A stretch of 64,000 bases of DNA from Sphingomonadaceae bacterium 3R27E2-A (GCA_005503165.1 SCNT01000003.1:124001-188000); one strand, 5' to 3'. Positions 52,443-63,695 are shown, numbered from the stretch's first letter. Notes: generated from the sequence alone by a model not told the origin. Program-made: numbers and translations.

Positions 52443-54032
52443 ATGAAGCCTCTCACCGTCATCGGATTCCTCGGCTCGACGCTCGACGCAGCCAAGTTCG
52501 GCCCCTCGCGCTGGAACAAGTGGCGTCCGTCGGTCAGCATCTGCATGCAGGAGGATCTGCGCGTCGACCGCTTCATCCTGCTCCACGGAGGCTACCACCG
52601 CCGCCTCGCCGAGTTCGTTATGGATGATATCCGCGACGTCTCGCCCGAAACCGAGGTCGTGCCGCACCTGCTCGACTTCGACGATCCATGGGATTTCGAG
52701 GAGGTTTACGGAAAGCTGCTCGACTTCGCGCGCGATTTTCCCTTCGATCCCGAGACGCAGGATTATCTGATCCACATCACGACGGGCACGCACGTTGCGC
52801 AAATCTGTCTCTTTCTGCTGACCGAGGCGCGCTATTTGCCGGGGCGGCTGCTCCAGACGCAGCCGCAGCGCGGTGCGCCGCAGCCGGTGGGGACGTGGAG
52901 TGCGATCGATCTCGACCTCTCGCGCTACGACAGCATCGCGACGCGCTTCGCCGAAGCGAGCGCCGAGAGCGCCAGCTTCCTCAAGAGCGGGATAGAAACG
53001 CGTAACCCCGCCTTCAACCGGATGATCGAGGAGATCGAGCAGGTCGCGATGCGCAGCCGCGCCCCCGTCCTGCTGATGGGGCCGACGGGGGCGGGCAAGA
53101 GCCAGCTCGCGCGCAAGATCTACGAGCTCAAGAAACTGCGCCACCAGGTCCGTGGCGCCTTCGTCGAGGTCAATTGCGCGACGCTGAAGGGCGATAGCGC
53201 GATGTCGGCGCTGTTCGGCCATCACAGGGGTGCGTTCACGGGCGCGATCCAGGACCGGCCGGGCCTGCTGAGGACGGCGGACAAGGGCCTGCTCTTCCTC
53301 GACGAGATCGGCGAACTCGGGCTTGACGAGCAGGCGATGATCCTGCGCGCGATCGAGGACGGGCGCTTCCTTCCCGTGGGCGCCGACAAGGAGGCGGCGA
53401 GCGATTTCCAGCTCATCGCCGGGACCAACCGCGACCTCGTCGGCGAAGTCGCGGCGGGGCGGTTCCGCGAGGATCTGTTCGCGCGCCTCAACCTCTGGAC
53501 CTTCAGCCTGCCGGGGCTCGCGCAGCGCCGCGAGGATATCGCGCCCAACCTCGATTTCGAGCTCGAGCGCTTCGCCGAACGCGAAGGCACGCGCGTGACC
53601 TTCAACAAGGAGGCGCGCGAGCGTTACCTGCGTTTTGCCGCGGGCGGCGACGCGCCGTGGCACGGCAATTTCCGCGATCTCGCCGCCAGCGTCACGCGCA
53701 TGGCGACGCTGAGCCCCGCCGGGCGCATCGACGCCGAGGCCGTCGCACTCGAGATTTCGCGCCTCCGCGCCCTCTGGTCGGGGGCGAAGGGCGAGGAGGA
53801 CCTGCTCGGCAGGCTGCTGTCCGGCGACGCGCTGGAGCGGATCGATCCCTTCGACCGGGTGCAACTCGCCTACACGGTCGCGGTATGCAGAAGCAGCGGC
53901 AGCCTGTCGGCGGCAGGGCGAAAATTATTCTCGGTCTCGCGCGAACAGCGCAAATCGACCAATGATGCGGACCGGCTGCGCAAATATCTGGCGCGCTTCG
54001 ACCTCGATCTGCCCGCGATCCTCGCCGCCTGA
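52443..54032 (+). CDS. rtcR: Sigma-54 activator RtcR
   Basis: A 529-residue enhancer-binding protein. ATG 52443 gives MKPLTVIGFLGSTLDAAKFG, the usual RtcR start. The N-terminal CARF-like domain (about 1-180) includes LIHITTGTHVAQICLFLLTE and is thought to sense RNA-derived ligands. The AAA+ domain (about 185-420) has Walker A MGPTGAGKSQLAR, the sigma-54-contacting GAFTGA loop, Walker B GLLFLDEIGEL and an arginine finger region. The C-terminus has a Fis-like helix-turn-helix (GSLSAAGRKLFSVSREQR). It activates the divergent rtcB promoter at 52285-52301. Confidence 0.95.
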   Translation: MKPLTVIGFLGSTLDAAKFGPSRWNKWRPSVSICMQEDLRVDRFILLHGGYHRRLAEFVMDDIRDVSPETEVVPHLLDFDDPWDFEEVYGKLLDFARDFPFDPETQDYLIHITTGTHVAQICLFLLTEARYLPGRLLQTQPQRGAPQPVGTWSAIDLDLSRYDSIATRFAEASAESASFLKSGIETRNPAFNRMIEEIEQVAMRSRAPVLLMGPTGAGKSQLARKIYELKKLRHQVRGAFVEVNCATLKGDSAMSALFGHHRGAFTGAIQDRPGLLRTADKGLLFLDEIGELGLDEQAMILRAIEDGRFLPVGADKEAASDFQLIAGTNRDLVGEVAAGRFREDLFARLNLWTFSLPGLAQRREDIAPNLDFELERFAEREGTRVTFNKEARERYLRFAAGGDAPWHGNFRDLAASVTRMATLSPAGRIDAEAVALEISRLRALWSGAKGEEDLLGRLLSGDALERIDPFDRVQLAYTVAVCRSSGSLSAAGRKLFSVSREQRKSTNDADRLRKYLARFDLDLPAILAA

Positions 54033-54259
54033 CGCGAAATGGTCTTGTTCCGAAGGCCTTGCCCACGGCGTCGACGATGCGCCCGGCGACCCCGCCGGTT
54101 CGGCGTCGCCGGGAACGGTCGCGGCGGACACCCGCAAGGGCAGCGAAGTGCCTAGGCTTCGTATTCATCTTGTGCGGGCGTGCCGAGAGGACCTATCTGT
54201 CTGACGGTCGTACTGGTCGTTCCGGACGCGAGCGACGATCAGCTGTCCAAGGAGACCCG

Positions 54260-55456
54260 ATGATCCGCTCGTTGATCACGATGTCGCTGACGTCGCTTCT
54301 CATTTGCGCGGCGCCAGCGATGGGCCAGTCGCAAATGCTCTTTGTCGATGCCCGAAGCACGACGGTGGACGCCGCGGACAGGCTGGAGGGAACCGCCCGG
54401 GACGATGCTCTGCGGCTCTCGAAAATTCCCTCCGCTGCATGGCTGGCTTATGGTTCGCCGGACTTTGTGGAAGGGAAAGCCCGCGATATCGTGGACCGCG
54501 CCGCGGCCGCAGGGCAACTCGCCGTTCTGGCGATCTACAATATTCCGTACCGCGATTGCGCCCTCTATTCGGCTGGCGGGGCTATCGACAGCGGGGCCTA
54601 CCACCAATGGATCCTCGGGGTCGCCCGCGGGATCGGCGGTCGCCCGGCGATCGTGGTTCTCGAGCCGGACGGGCTGGGCGTCATTCCTTGGCACCGAACG
54701 CTCGGCGGCGATATAGAGGGCTGTCGTCCGGAAGGGCAGGATGAAGCCGCCGCCGCACGGCGATTTGAAGAGCTGCGCGGCGCCGTCGCAATTCTGTCGA
54801 AGCAACCGGGGATCAGGATATATCTGGACGGAACCGGCAGCAGCTGGCTGGCGCCGGGCGAGATTGCCAGCCGACTGATCAAGGCAGACGTCGCCAAGGT
54901 GGAGGGTTTTTTCCTCAACGTCTCCAATTTCGAGAGCGATAATCGTGTCGTTCCCTACGCACGGTGGGTCAGTGACTGTATCGCTCTCATCACGCGCTGT
55001 GGATTCGATCCGCGCGAATGTCCGAGCCAGTACGGTCCGGCGACGGTTGACGACGAAGAGAGCTGGGGGGAGACCGACAAGGCCTATGATAGGCTGTTCT
55101 TGCGAGCGGGGCTGAAGCGTGATCCGTCGCGCCAGAAACATGCCGTGATCGATACCAGCCGCAACGGTCGGGGATCGTGGAAGCCGCCGGCCGGCAAGTA
55201 TCGCGATCCGGAGGTCTGGTGCAATCCTCCAGGCCGCGGGCTGGGACGGCGTCCCTCGCTGGAAACCGGCAACCCCTATGTCGATGCCTTCCTCTGGATC
55301 AAGGTCCCCGGCGAGTCCGACGGAAAATGCCTGCGCGGAACGGCCGGGCCGGCGGATCCCGAACGGGGGGTCGAAGCGCCGGCTGCCGGACACTGGTTCC
55401 CCGCGCAGGCGCGCGAACTGATCGAACTGGCGGAACCGCCGCTTCCGCCTGAATGA
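54260..55456 (+). CDS. GH6 family cellulase
   Basis: A 398-residue glycoside hydrolase family 6 enzyme, an endoglucanase or cellobiohydrolase cutting beta-1,4-glucan with inversion. ATG 54260 follows AAGGAGA and gives a signal peptide (MIRSLITMSLTSLLICAAPA). GH6 landmarks are LAIYNIPYRDCALYSAGGA (Asp99), the acid Asp137 in IVVLEPDGLGVIPW, GFFLNVSNFESD, VIDTSRNGRGSW, WCNPPGRGLG and DAFLWIKVPGESDG. No carbohydrate-binding module is seen. It precedes a convergent LacI regulator and a GH3 gene, so cellulose or mixed beta-glucan breakdown is likely. The 227 bases upstream hold no recognised element. Confidence 0.93.
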   Translation: MIRSLITMSLTSLLICAAPAMGQSQMLFVDARSTTVDAADRLEGTARDDALRLSKIPSAAWLAYGSPDFVEGKARDIVDRAAAAGQLAVLAIYNIPYRDCALYSAGGAIDSGAYHQWILGVARGIGGRPAIVVLEPDGLGVIPWHRTLGGDIEGCRPEGQDEAAAARRFEELRGAVAILSKQPGIRIYLDGTGSSWLAPGEIASRLIKADVAKVEGFFLNVSNFESDNRVVPYARWVSDCIALITRCGFDPRECPSQYGPATVDDEESWGETDKAYDRLFLRAGLKRDPSRQKHAVIDTSRNGRGSWKPPAGKYRDPEVWCNPPGRGLGRRPSLETGNPYVDAFLWIKVPGESDGKCLRGTAGPADPERGVEAPAAGHWFPAQARELIELAEPPLPPE

Positions 55457-55468
55457 CCTGCCACGTGT

Positions 55469-56491
55469 CTAATCGGGGGGCGGTGCGGTGGAAGCGCGAA
55501 CGAGCAGTTCATGGGCATGATCGCGCCGCTTCGGGCCGGGGACATCGCTCTTTCCGTCGAGTGCCGCGATCAGACGATCGGCGGCATCCCAGGCCATTTG
55601 CCGAACGGGCTGGTTGATTGTCGTAATCTGCGGCCAGGCGGTTCGTGAAACCTCGGAGTTGTCGAAACCGGCCACAGAAAGGTCGCCCGGTACCGCCAGG
55701 CCGAGATCGCGCGCCGCCGCAATGGCGGCTGCTGCCATGTCGTCATTCTGCGCGAGAATGGCGGTCGGACGCGGGGCTAGCCCGAGAAGCTCACGCGCCG
55801 CGCTGTAGCCGACGTCATAGGTGAAATCGCCGGTCACCATCAGCCGTTCGTCGATGGTCGCGCCCGCGTCGCCGAATGCGCGCCGATAGCCCTCCATCCG
55901 GCCGACGCTGGCTGCGTGCGACGGATCGCCGAGGATGATTCCGATCCTCCGATGGCCGAGCGACAGCAGGTGCGCCGCGACCGCATGCCCCGCCGCCGCC
56001 TCGTCCATCGTGACGACGATGCCGCGGTCGAGCTCGCTGTGCGGGGTGATCCGGCCAAAAGGCAGTTTGTGTCGTTCGAGCATGTCGAGCAGCACAGGCT
56101 GGTCGCAGGCCGGGGGGGCGAGGAGGACGCCATCGAGGCCGGCGCGCAGCAGGAGCCTCCCCAACTCATCGGGCCGGCTCGCGACATGAGCGAAGGGAAG
56201 GACCACAAGACGGTAGCGCCCGTCCTCGAGACGACCGAGGGCCCCATTTTGCAAGTCGACCACATAGCTGGGACTCGGGCGCTCGTAGGTGAGGCCGATG
56301 AGATAGGAGCGCCGCGCGATCAGGCTCTGGGCGGCGAGATTGGGAAGATAGTCAAGTTCGGCCGCAGCTTCCTTGACCTTCTGGCGCACAGCCTTGCTGA
56401 CATGTGGGGCATCGTTGAGAGCGCGGGAGACGGTCTTGGGCGTGACGCCGGCCACCCGCGCGATGTCGACGATCGTGGTTCGCTTGGAAAT
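55469..56491 (-). CDS. LacI-family regulator of the GH3/TonB locus, apparent ATT start
   Basis: A 340-residue LacI/GalR repressor. The DNA-binding domain is SKRTTIVDIARVAGVTPKTV, SRALNDAPHVSKAVRQKVKE, with hinge YLPNLAAQSLIARRS; the sensor domain has DGVLLAPPACDQPVLLDML, LSLGHRRIGIILGDPSH and SVAGFDNSEVSRTAWPQITT. Relatives begin MSKRTT, but here the codon before SKRTT is ATT (56491-56489), with GGAGGGG 3-9 bases upstream; no ATG, GTG or TTG is in frame nearby. ATT initiation or an ATG-to-ATT change is proposed. It is divergent from the GH3 gene and flanked by tandem AACGTT operators (56589-56622). Confidence 0.88.
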   Translation of the reverse strand: MSKRTTIVDIARVAGVTPKTVSRALNDAPHVSKAVRQKVKEAAAELDYLPNLAAQSLIARRSYLIGLTYERPSPSYVVDLQNGALGRLEDGRYRLVVLPFAHVASRPDELGRLLLRAGLDGVLLAPPACDQPVLLDMLERHKLPFGRITPHSELDRGIVVTMDEAAAGHAVAAHLLSLGHRRIGIILGDPSHAASVGRMEGYRRAFGDAGATIDERLMVTGDFTYDVGYSAARELLGLAPRPTAILAQNDDMAAAAIAAARDLGLAVPGDLSVAGFDNSEVSRTAWPQITTINQPVRQMAWDAADRLIAALDGKSDVPGPKRRDHAHELLVRASTAPPPD

Positions 56492-56588
56492 CTGCCCCTC
56501 CAGTCCTCGCGCAGGCTGCTCGATATCATCCCACAGGGCGCAATTCCATGCCTCATAGCGGCTCGCTTGACTTCTGTCGATGCACGGC

Positions 56589-56622
56589 GGTAAACGTTGA
56601 CCGAGAATCGGTAAACGTTGAC
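56589..56622. promoter_or_regulatory. Tandem LacI operators GGTAAACGTTGAC
   Basis: GGTAAACGTTGAC occurs identically at 56589-56601 and 56610-56622, 21 bases apart, two helical turns. The near-palindromic centre AACGTT is typical of LacI/GalR sites. They lie between the divergent LacI and GH3 genes, 21 bases before the GH3 start. Confidence 0.75.
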
Positions 56623-56642
56623 ATAAAACTAGGGGAGAGGGA

Positions 56643-59150
56643 ATGAATTTGCCGCGCGGGGCAGTCATGGCGTTTGGGGTCACGTCGCTGGCGACGCTGG
56701 CGTCGGCCTCCTTCGTTTCACTTGCTGCTGCCCAGACACCCATCGTCGGCAGCGCCGAGGCCAATCCCGACAACTGGCCGGCACGCGCCGCGACGCTCGC
56801 GCCGGATCCGGCGATCGAACGACGCATCGATGAACTGATCGCGGCGATGTCGCTCGAGCAGAAAGTCGGCCAGATCATCCAGGCCGATATCGCCAGCGTC
56901 ACGCCCGAAGATGTCTATCGCTATCATCTGGGATCGGTGCTCAACGGCGGCAATTCCGATCCGGGGGGGCGCTATAATGCGTCGGCAAAGGACTGGCTGG
57001 CCGCGGCAGACGCCTTTTATGCCGCTTCGATGCGGGCGAATGGCAAGCTGCCTCGCATCCCGGTGATCTGGGGCAGCGACGCCGTCCACGGTCACAACAA
57101 TGTCGTCGGCGCCACGCTCTTTCCGCACAACATCGGCCTCGGTGCCGCGCGCAACCCCGATCTCATCCGCCGTATCGGCGCGGCCACTGCCATTGAGATG
57201 CGCGTCACAGGGCTCGACTGGACCTTTGCCCCGACGCTCGCAGTCGTGCGGGACGACCGCTGGGGGCGTACCTATGAGGGCTTTGGCGAAACACCCGAAA
57301 TCGCGACAAGCTATGCCGCACCACTGATCGAGGGCCTGCAAGGCAAGATCGGCGACAAGGACTGGCTGCGCGGCCCGCACATCATCGCCACCGCGAAGCA
57401 TTTTCTGGGTGATGGCGGCACGCACGGCGGCAAGGACCAAGGCGACGCACAAATGCCCGAAGCCGAGCTGCGCGATATTTTCAGCCCGCCCTATCTTCCC
57501 GCTCTCGACGCCGGAGTCCAGTCGGTGATGGTGAGCTTCTCGAGCTGGAACGGCGTCAAGATGCATGGCAACCGCTCGTTGTTGACCGGAATCATGAAAG
57601 ACCGTTGGAATTTTGACGGTTTCCTCGTCGGCGACTGGAACGGTCATGGGCAGGTGGCGGGGTGCACGGCGACCGACTGCGCCGGGTCAGCAGTCGCCGG
57701 GCTCGACATGTATATGGCGCCCGACAGTTGGAAGGAGCTGTACCGCACCACGCTCGCGCATGTGCGGGACGGAAGCCTGCCGACCGCGAGGCTCGACGAC
57801 GCGGTGCGCCGAATCCTGCGGGTCAAGCTCCGCGCCGGGCTCTTCGAGGCCGGCAAGCCGTCGTCACGGCCCTTTGGCGGGCGCTTCGAACTGCTCGGCG
57901 GCGCGGAACATCGCGCGCTGGCGCGCGAGGCGGTTCGCGAGTCGCTCGTGCTCCTCAAGAATGCGGGGAGGCTGCTGCCGCTGAGGCCGGGTTCCGATAT
58001 CCTCGTCGCGGGCGATGGCGCCGACAATCTCACCAAGCAGACGGGCGGCTGGACGCTCAGCTGGCAGGGAACCGGCACAAAACGGAGTGATTTTCCCAAT
58101 GCGCAATCGATCTGGGAAGGGATCGATGCCGAGGCGAAAGCCGCGGGCGGATCGGCAACCCTGTCGGTTGACGGGCGCTACACCAGGAAGCCCGACGCCG
58201 CGATCGTCATATTCGGCGAGGATCCTTACGCCGAGTTCCAAGGCGACCGGCCCGACGTCGGCTATGACGATGCGAAAAATCTGGCTCTGCTGCGCTCGCT
58301 CCGGGCAGCGGGAATCCCCACGGTCTCCGTGTTCCTTTCGGGACGCGCAATGTGGGTCAATCCTTTCCTCAATGCCTCCGATGCCTTCGTCGCGGCGTGG
58401 CTTCCGGGGTCAGAAGGCGGCGGCGTCTCCGACATGCTTTTCGGCAAGGCCGACTTTCGCGGCAAGCTGCCCTATAGCTGGCCGAAGGTGAGCGACCAGA
58501 CGGCCGTGAACGTCGGCGATGCCGATTATGATCCGCTCTTTCCCTATGGCTTCGGATTGACGTTTGCCGACAAGGGGGAGCTCGCCAACCTGCCTGAAAC
58601 CCGCGCGGCTGCGGCAGCGGCCGACCCCGGCCTGCTGTTCGCCGCCGGAAAACCCGGAAGCGGGCGCCGGCTGATGCTCGGAGCACCCGGTGCGCTTTCC
58701 ACCAATCCGGGGCCCGAACTCATCGAAGCGCGGGGTGCCGATCGCGCCGCGCAGGAGGATTCGGTACGGCTTCGCTGGACCGGCGCAGGGCTGGCCGTCG
58801 CCGCGATCGTCCAGGACGCGCCCGCCGACCTGTCGCGCCAATCGAACGGCGATCTCGCGCTCGAGCTTGAGATCAGGGTCGACGAGCCGCCGTCGGCCGA
58901 CGTGAGCCTCGTCATGGGGTGCGGGTCGCAGTGTGCGGGGGGCTTTCCTTTGCGGGCGATGCTTGCCGAGGCGGCAAAGACCGCGAAATGGACGCGAATC
59001 GCGATACCGCTGCGCTGCTTCGAGAAGGGCGGCGTCGATATGACGCGCGTCGAGACGCCGCTCAGCATCGCCACCTCGGGAACACTCGACCTTGTCCTGT
59101 CCTCGGCGCGGATTGTCTCGCCGTCGGGACCGGCACTGAAATGCAAATAA
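56643..59150 (+). CDS. GH3 family beta-glucosidase / glucan glucohydrolase (second copy)
   Basis: An 835-residue secreted family 3 hydrolase, paralogous to the enzyme at 2257. ATG 56643 follows AGGGGAGAGGG; a signal peptide is present (FGVTSLATLASASFVSLAAA). The barrel has SDAVHGHNNVVGATLFPHNI, ATAKHFLGDGGTHGGKDQGD and the nucleophile Asp331 in FLVGDWNGHGQVAG. The sandwich domain includes VLLKNAGRLLPLRPGSDI and GGWTLSWQGTGTKRSDFPNA, followed by a beta-rich C-terminal domain. It is downstream of tandem LacI operators, and a TonB receptor starts 22 bases after it, so the two are co-expressed for glucan oligosaccharide use. Confidence 0.95.
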   Translation: MNLPRGAVMAFGVTSLATLASASFVSLAAAQTPIVGSAEANPDNWPARAATLAPDPAIERRIDELIAAMSLEQKVGQIIQADIASVTPEDVYRYHLGSVLNGGNSDPGGRYNASAKDWLAAADAFYAASMRANGKLPRIPVIWGSDAVHGHNNVVGATLFPHNIGLGAARNPDLIRRIGAATAIEMRVTGLDWTFAPTLAVVRDDRWGRTYEGFGETPEIATSYAAPLIEGLQGKIGDKDWLRGPHIIATAKHFLGDGGTHGGKDQGDAQMPEAELRDIFSPPYLPALDAGVQSVMVSFSSWNGVKMHGNRSLLTGIMKDRWNFDGFLVGDWNGHGQVAGCTATDCAGSAVAGLDMYMAPDSWKELYRTTLAHVRDGSLPTARLDDAVRRILRVKLRAGLFEAGKPSSRPFGGRFELLGGAEHRALAREAVRESLVLLKNAGRLLPLRPGSDILVAGDGADNLTKQTGGWTLSWQGTGTKRSDFPNAQSIWEGIDAEAKAAGGSATLSVDGRYTRKPDAAIVIFGEDPYAEFQGDRPDVGYDDAKNLALLRSLRAAGIPTVSVFLSGRAMWVNPFLNASDAFVAAWLPGSEGGGVSDMLFGKADFRGKLPYSWPKVSDQTAVNVGDADYDPLFPYGFGLTFADKGELANLPETRAAAAAADPGLLFAAGKPGSGRRLMLGAPGALSTNPGPELIEARGADRAAQEDSVRLRWTGAGLAVAAIVQDAPADLSRQSNGDLALELEIRVDEPPSADVSLVMGCGSQCAGGFPLRAMLAEAAKTAKWTRIAIPLRCFEKGGVDMTRVETPLSIATSGTLDLVLSSARIVSPSGPALKCK

Positions 59151-59172
59151 GACTGATGTAAGGGAGGATGAC

Positions 59173-61800
59173 ATGATCAGGGGTAAATTGACGCGCGCCG
59201 CGCTGCTGGTGCTGCTTTCGACCACCGCGGCGCTGCCCGCTCACGCGCAGGAAGCCGGGGCAGGGGATAGCGCGGGCGAAGACCGCGACGAAATCATCGT
59301 GACGGCGAACCGCCGCGCGGAAAATTCGCAGGACGTCTCAGGGGTCGTGCAGGCGCTCGGCGCCGACCAGTTGCGCCAGGACGGCATTGCCGAGCTTCGT
59401 CAGCTGCAGGTAGCAGTGCCCGGCCTCAGCATCGCCAACCAGGAAGGCAATGTCGAAATCTTCATTCGCGGCGTCGGCTCGGCGAACAACACCGAACTCG
59501 GCGATCCGGGCGCCGCGCCGCATCTCAACGGCACCTACATCCCGCGCCCGCGCGGGCTAGGGCTCATGTTCTACGACCTCGACCGCGTCGAGGTGAACAA
59601 GGGGCCGCAAGGCACGCTTTATGGCCGCAACGCGCTCGCCGGCACGCTCAACATCATCACCGCGAAACCGCGGCTCGGAAAGTTCAGCGGCTACGCGCAG
59701 GCCGAGATCGCCAATCGTTCCTCCTATGGTGCCGAGGGAGCGATCAATATTCCGTTGGGTGACACCTTCGCGCTGCGCGCGGCGGGCTATTACATCAACC
59801 GCGATTATGGCTTCAAAAACGTCTCGACCGGCGCACCTGCGAGCGGGCTGAAACCCGCGGGTCTCGAAGAAAATTATGCCGGGCGCTTGTCGCTGCTTTG
59901 GGAACCGAGCGACCGGCTCAGCATCTCGATCGTGGGCGATTATGGCAAAGAGACGGGCACCGGCTATCCGGGTGCGAACATCTTCAGTGCGGTTGTGGGT
60001 AGCGGCCTGCGTCCCGACAAGCTCAATCTGAAGCACGTCGTCTATCGCGGGCTCCAGGGCGATATGGAGAATGAGCTCTGGGGTATCCAGGGCAAGATCA
60101 ACTATGACTTCGGGAATTTCGGGGGCGAACTGACGGGCAGCTATCGTTCGGTCGACTTCTACCAGGTGAATGCCTCGAGCGACGGTATCGACTATCCGGG
60201 ACGTGACCTCTCGGTGGTCCAGTATGACAATTATTCGGGCAATTTCTGGCAGACCAAGTCGAAGAGCCAGGTTTATGAAGCGCGGCTGTTCGCCAACGAC
60301 GACCAGCCCCTGCGCTGGAATCTCGGGGCATTCTATTTCAACGAAGACCAGGCGGTCGGGTATCTCGCGCTCGCCGATCGCGGCTATTGCTGCTATTCGG
60401 CGACCGAATTCACGATGCCTGACGTGAATGGCGAGAGCTATGCCGTTTACGCCGACGGGACCTACGACGTCGCTGACCGGCTGCGCTTTCTCGCCGGCAT
60501 CCGCTATACCGAGGAAAAGAAGTCGCGCTACGGGATCGGCGGCAACTGGGCGCTGACGCTGGGCGGCGAGGATTTTGCCTGCTGTTTCGCGACCCGCGTC
60601 GGCACCGAGGGTTTCCGGCCCGCGCTGCTCGACCGTCCCAATTTCGACGTCAGCAACATCACGACGCCGCAAGGCATGGCGCAGTTCCTGATCGAAGGGA
60701 TCAAGACGCCGGGCCTGCGCGATACGCTGATTGCGCAGATCGGCGCGATTGCGAACGGTACCAATCCGAACGGGACCTGCATCGACCGGCCCGACATCGA
60801 CAATGGCTTCGTCAATTGCCCCGCGCTCAATCCGTCGAACACCAACGGCGGCTTCAGCTATGCCAATCTGACGATCCCGGGCCAGCAGATCGGCAGCTCG
60901 AAATTCGATTTCATCGACTGGCGGCTCGGCCTCGAATATGACTTCAGCGACGACAATATGCTCTACGCCAAGGTTTCGACGGGTCACAAGTCGGGCGGCT
61001 TCAACGACAGCTTCAACGGCTCGCCGATCCCCGAGACCTTCAGCCCCGAGAAGCTGCTCGTCTATGAAATCGGAACCCGCAACAGTTTCGATCTGTTCGG
61101 GCGCCGCGCGGTCTTCAATCTCACCGGCTTCTACTACGACTATTCGAACCAGGTCTTCCAGGACCTTACCTGCATCAATCTGGACAGCACCCAGACGCCG
61201 CCTGTCTGCAACGGCTATTCGCTGGTCAACCGCAACATCGGCGCTTCGCGGATCTATGGCGCCGAGGCAGAGATGCGGTTCAGGCTGCCGGGCAATTTCG
61301 GGCTCGATATCAACGCCGCCTATCTCGACACCAAGGTCACCCGCGGCACGGTTGCCGACGCGCGCGCGCAGGATTTCGGGGCCGGAGGCAATTCGCCGCT
61401 GATCAGTCTCGTCGGCAACCGTCTGCCGCTCGCGTCGAAGATGAATATCAGCGCGCGGCTGTCGCAATGGTTCGACGCGGGACCGGGCCGTCTCGACTGG
61501 CAGGCGCTGCTGAACTACCGCTCCTCCTACTTCCTGAGCCAGTTCAACGAGGACGATATCGTCTTTCTCGACGGCACGCGCCAAAGTGCGCTCGCTGCGG
61601 GCTTTCCGGATCGGCAGAAGGGCTATGCGACGCTCAACCTCGGCATCGGTTACACGATCGACAATTTCCGTCTCGAAGCCTGGGCGAGCAATTTCCTCAA
61701 CGAGGAGGTGTCGCAAAAGGCCCTGGTGGGATCGTCGCTCAACATCCGCTTCCTTAACGACGCGCGCAGCTATGGACTTCGCGTCCGCGTCAATTTCTAG
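59173..61800 (+). CDS. TonB-dependent receptor, probable glucan-oligosaccharide importer
   Basis: An 875-residue outer-membrane receptor. ATG 59173 follows GGGAGGATGAC. It has a signal peptide (LTRAALLVLLSTTAALPAHA), a TonB-box-like DEIIVTANRRAENSQDVSGV, plug motifs (EIFIRGVGSANNTELGDPG, LDRVEVNKGPQGTLYGRNAL) and a barrel ending in SYGLRVRVNF. Two vicinal Cys-Cys pairs (RGYCCYSATEF and DFACCFATRVG) and two further cysteine pairs (GTCIDRPD with NCPALN, LTCINL with PVCNGY) lie in predicted outer loops, and may form disulfides. It is co-transcribed with the GH3 gene, so a beta-glucan oligosaccharide is the likely cargo (inference). Confidence 0.94.
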   Translation: MIRGKLTRAALLVLLSTTAALPAHAQEAGAGDSAGEDRDEIIVTANRRAENSQDVSGVVQALGADQLRQDGIAELRQLQVAVPGLSIANQEGNVEIFIRGVGSANNTELGDPGAAPHLNGTYIPRPRGLGLMFYDLDRVEVNKGPQGTLYGRNALAGTLNIITAKPRLGKFSGYAQAEIANRSSYGAEGAINIPLGDTFALRAAGYYINRDYGFKNVSTGAPASGLKPAGLEENYAGRLSLLWEPSDRLSISIVGDYGKETGTGYPGANIFSAVVGSGLRPDKLNLKHVVYRGLQGDMENELWGIQGKINYDFGNFGGELTGSYRSVDFYQVNASSDGIDYPGRDLSVVQYDNYSGNFWQTKSKSQVYEARLFANDDQPLRWNLGAFYFNEDQAVGYLALADRGYCCYSATEFTMPDVNGESYAVYADGTYDVADRLRFLAGIRYTEEKKSRYGIGGNWALTLGGEDFACCFATRVGTEGFRPALLDRPNFDVSNITTPQGMAQFLIEGIKTPGLRDTLIAQIGAIANGTNPNGTCIDRPDIDNGFVNCPALNPSNTNGGFSYANLTIPGQQIGSSKFDFIDWRLGLEYDFSDDNMLYAKVSTGHKSGGFNDSFNGSPIPETFSPEKLLVYEIGTRNSFDLFGRRAVFNLTGFYYDYSNQVFQDLTCINLDSTQTPPVCNGYSLVNRNIGASRIYGAEAEMRFRLPGNFGLDINAAYLDTKVTRGTVADARAQDFGAGGNSPLISLVGNRLPLASKMNISARLSQWFDAGPGRLDWQALLNYRSSYFLSQFNEDDIVFLDGTRQSALAAGFPDRQKGYATLNLGIGYTIDNFRLEAWASNFLNEEVSQKALVGSSLNIRFLNDARSYGLRVRVNF

Positions 61801-61811
61801 CAAAAAGGGGG

Positions 61812-61846
61812 CAGCCGTCCGTGCCGCGCAATGGCGCGGACGGCTG
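61812..61846 (+). terminator. Hairpin after the TonB receptor
   Basis: CAGCCGTCCG and CGGACGGCTG, separated by 15 bases, form a perfect 10-bp stem 12 bases after the receptor stop. No T-run follows directly. The rest of the gap up to 62028 holds a T-run after a short GC dyad near 61960 and nothing else notable. Confidence 0.6.
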
Positions 61847-62027
61847 TTGCAGGGTGCGCGCCGGACTTCGCCTCTGGTCGGGCACGGCGGAGTCGGTTCG
61901 GCATCCAAGGGAACTGCGGCACAGACGCCTCGCGGCATGCCACGGCCTGCCCAGGGATTTTTTCCTGTCTTCGCAGGATCGACGGTTTCGAGCATGAAGG
62001 CGGCGACGGGTCGCCGCCCTCGGCTCG

Positions 62028-63671
<1,644 letters not shown>

Positions 63672-63695
63672 TCAGTTGCTTGATGGATGCGGGCG

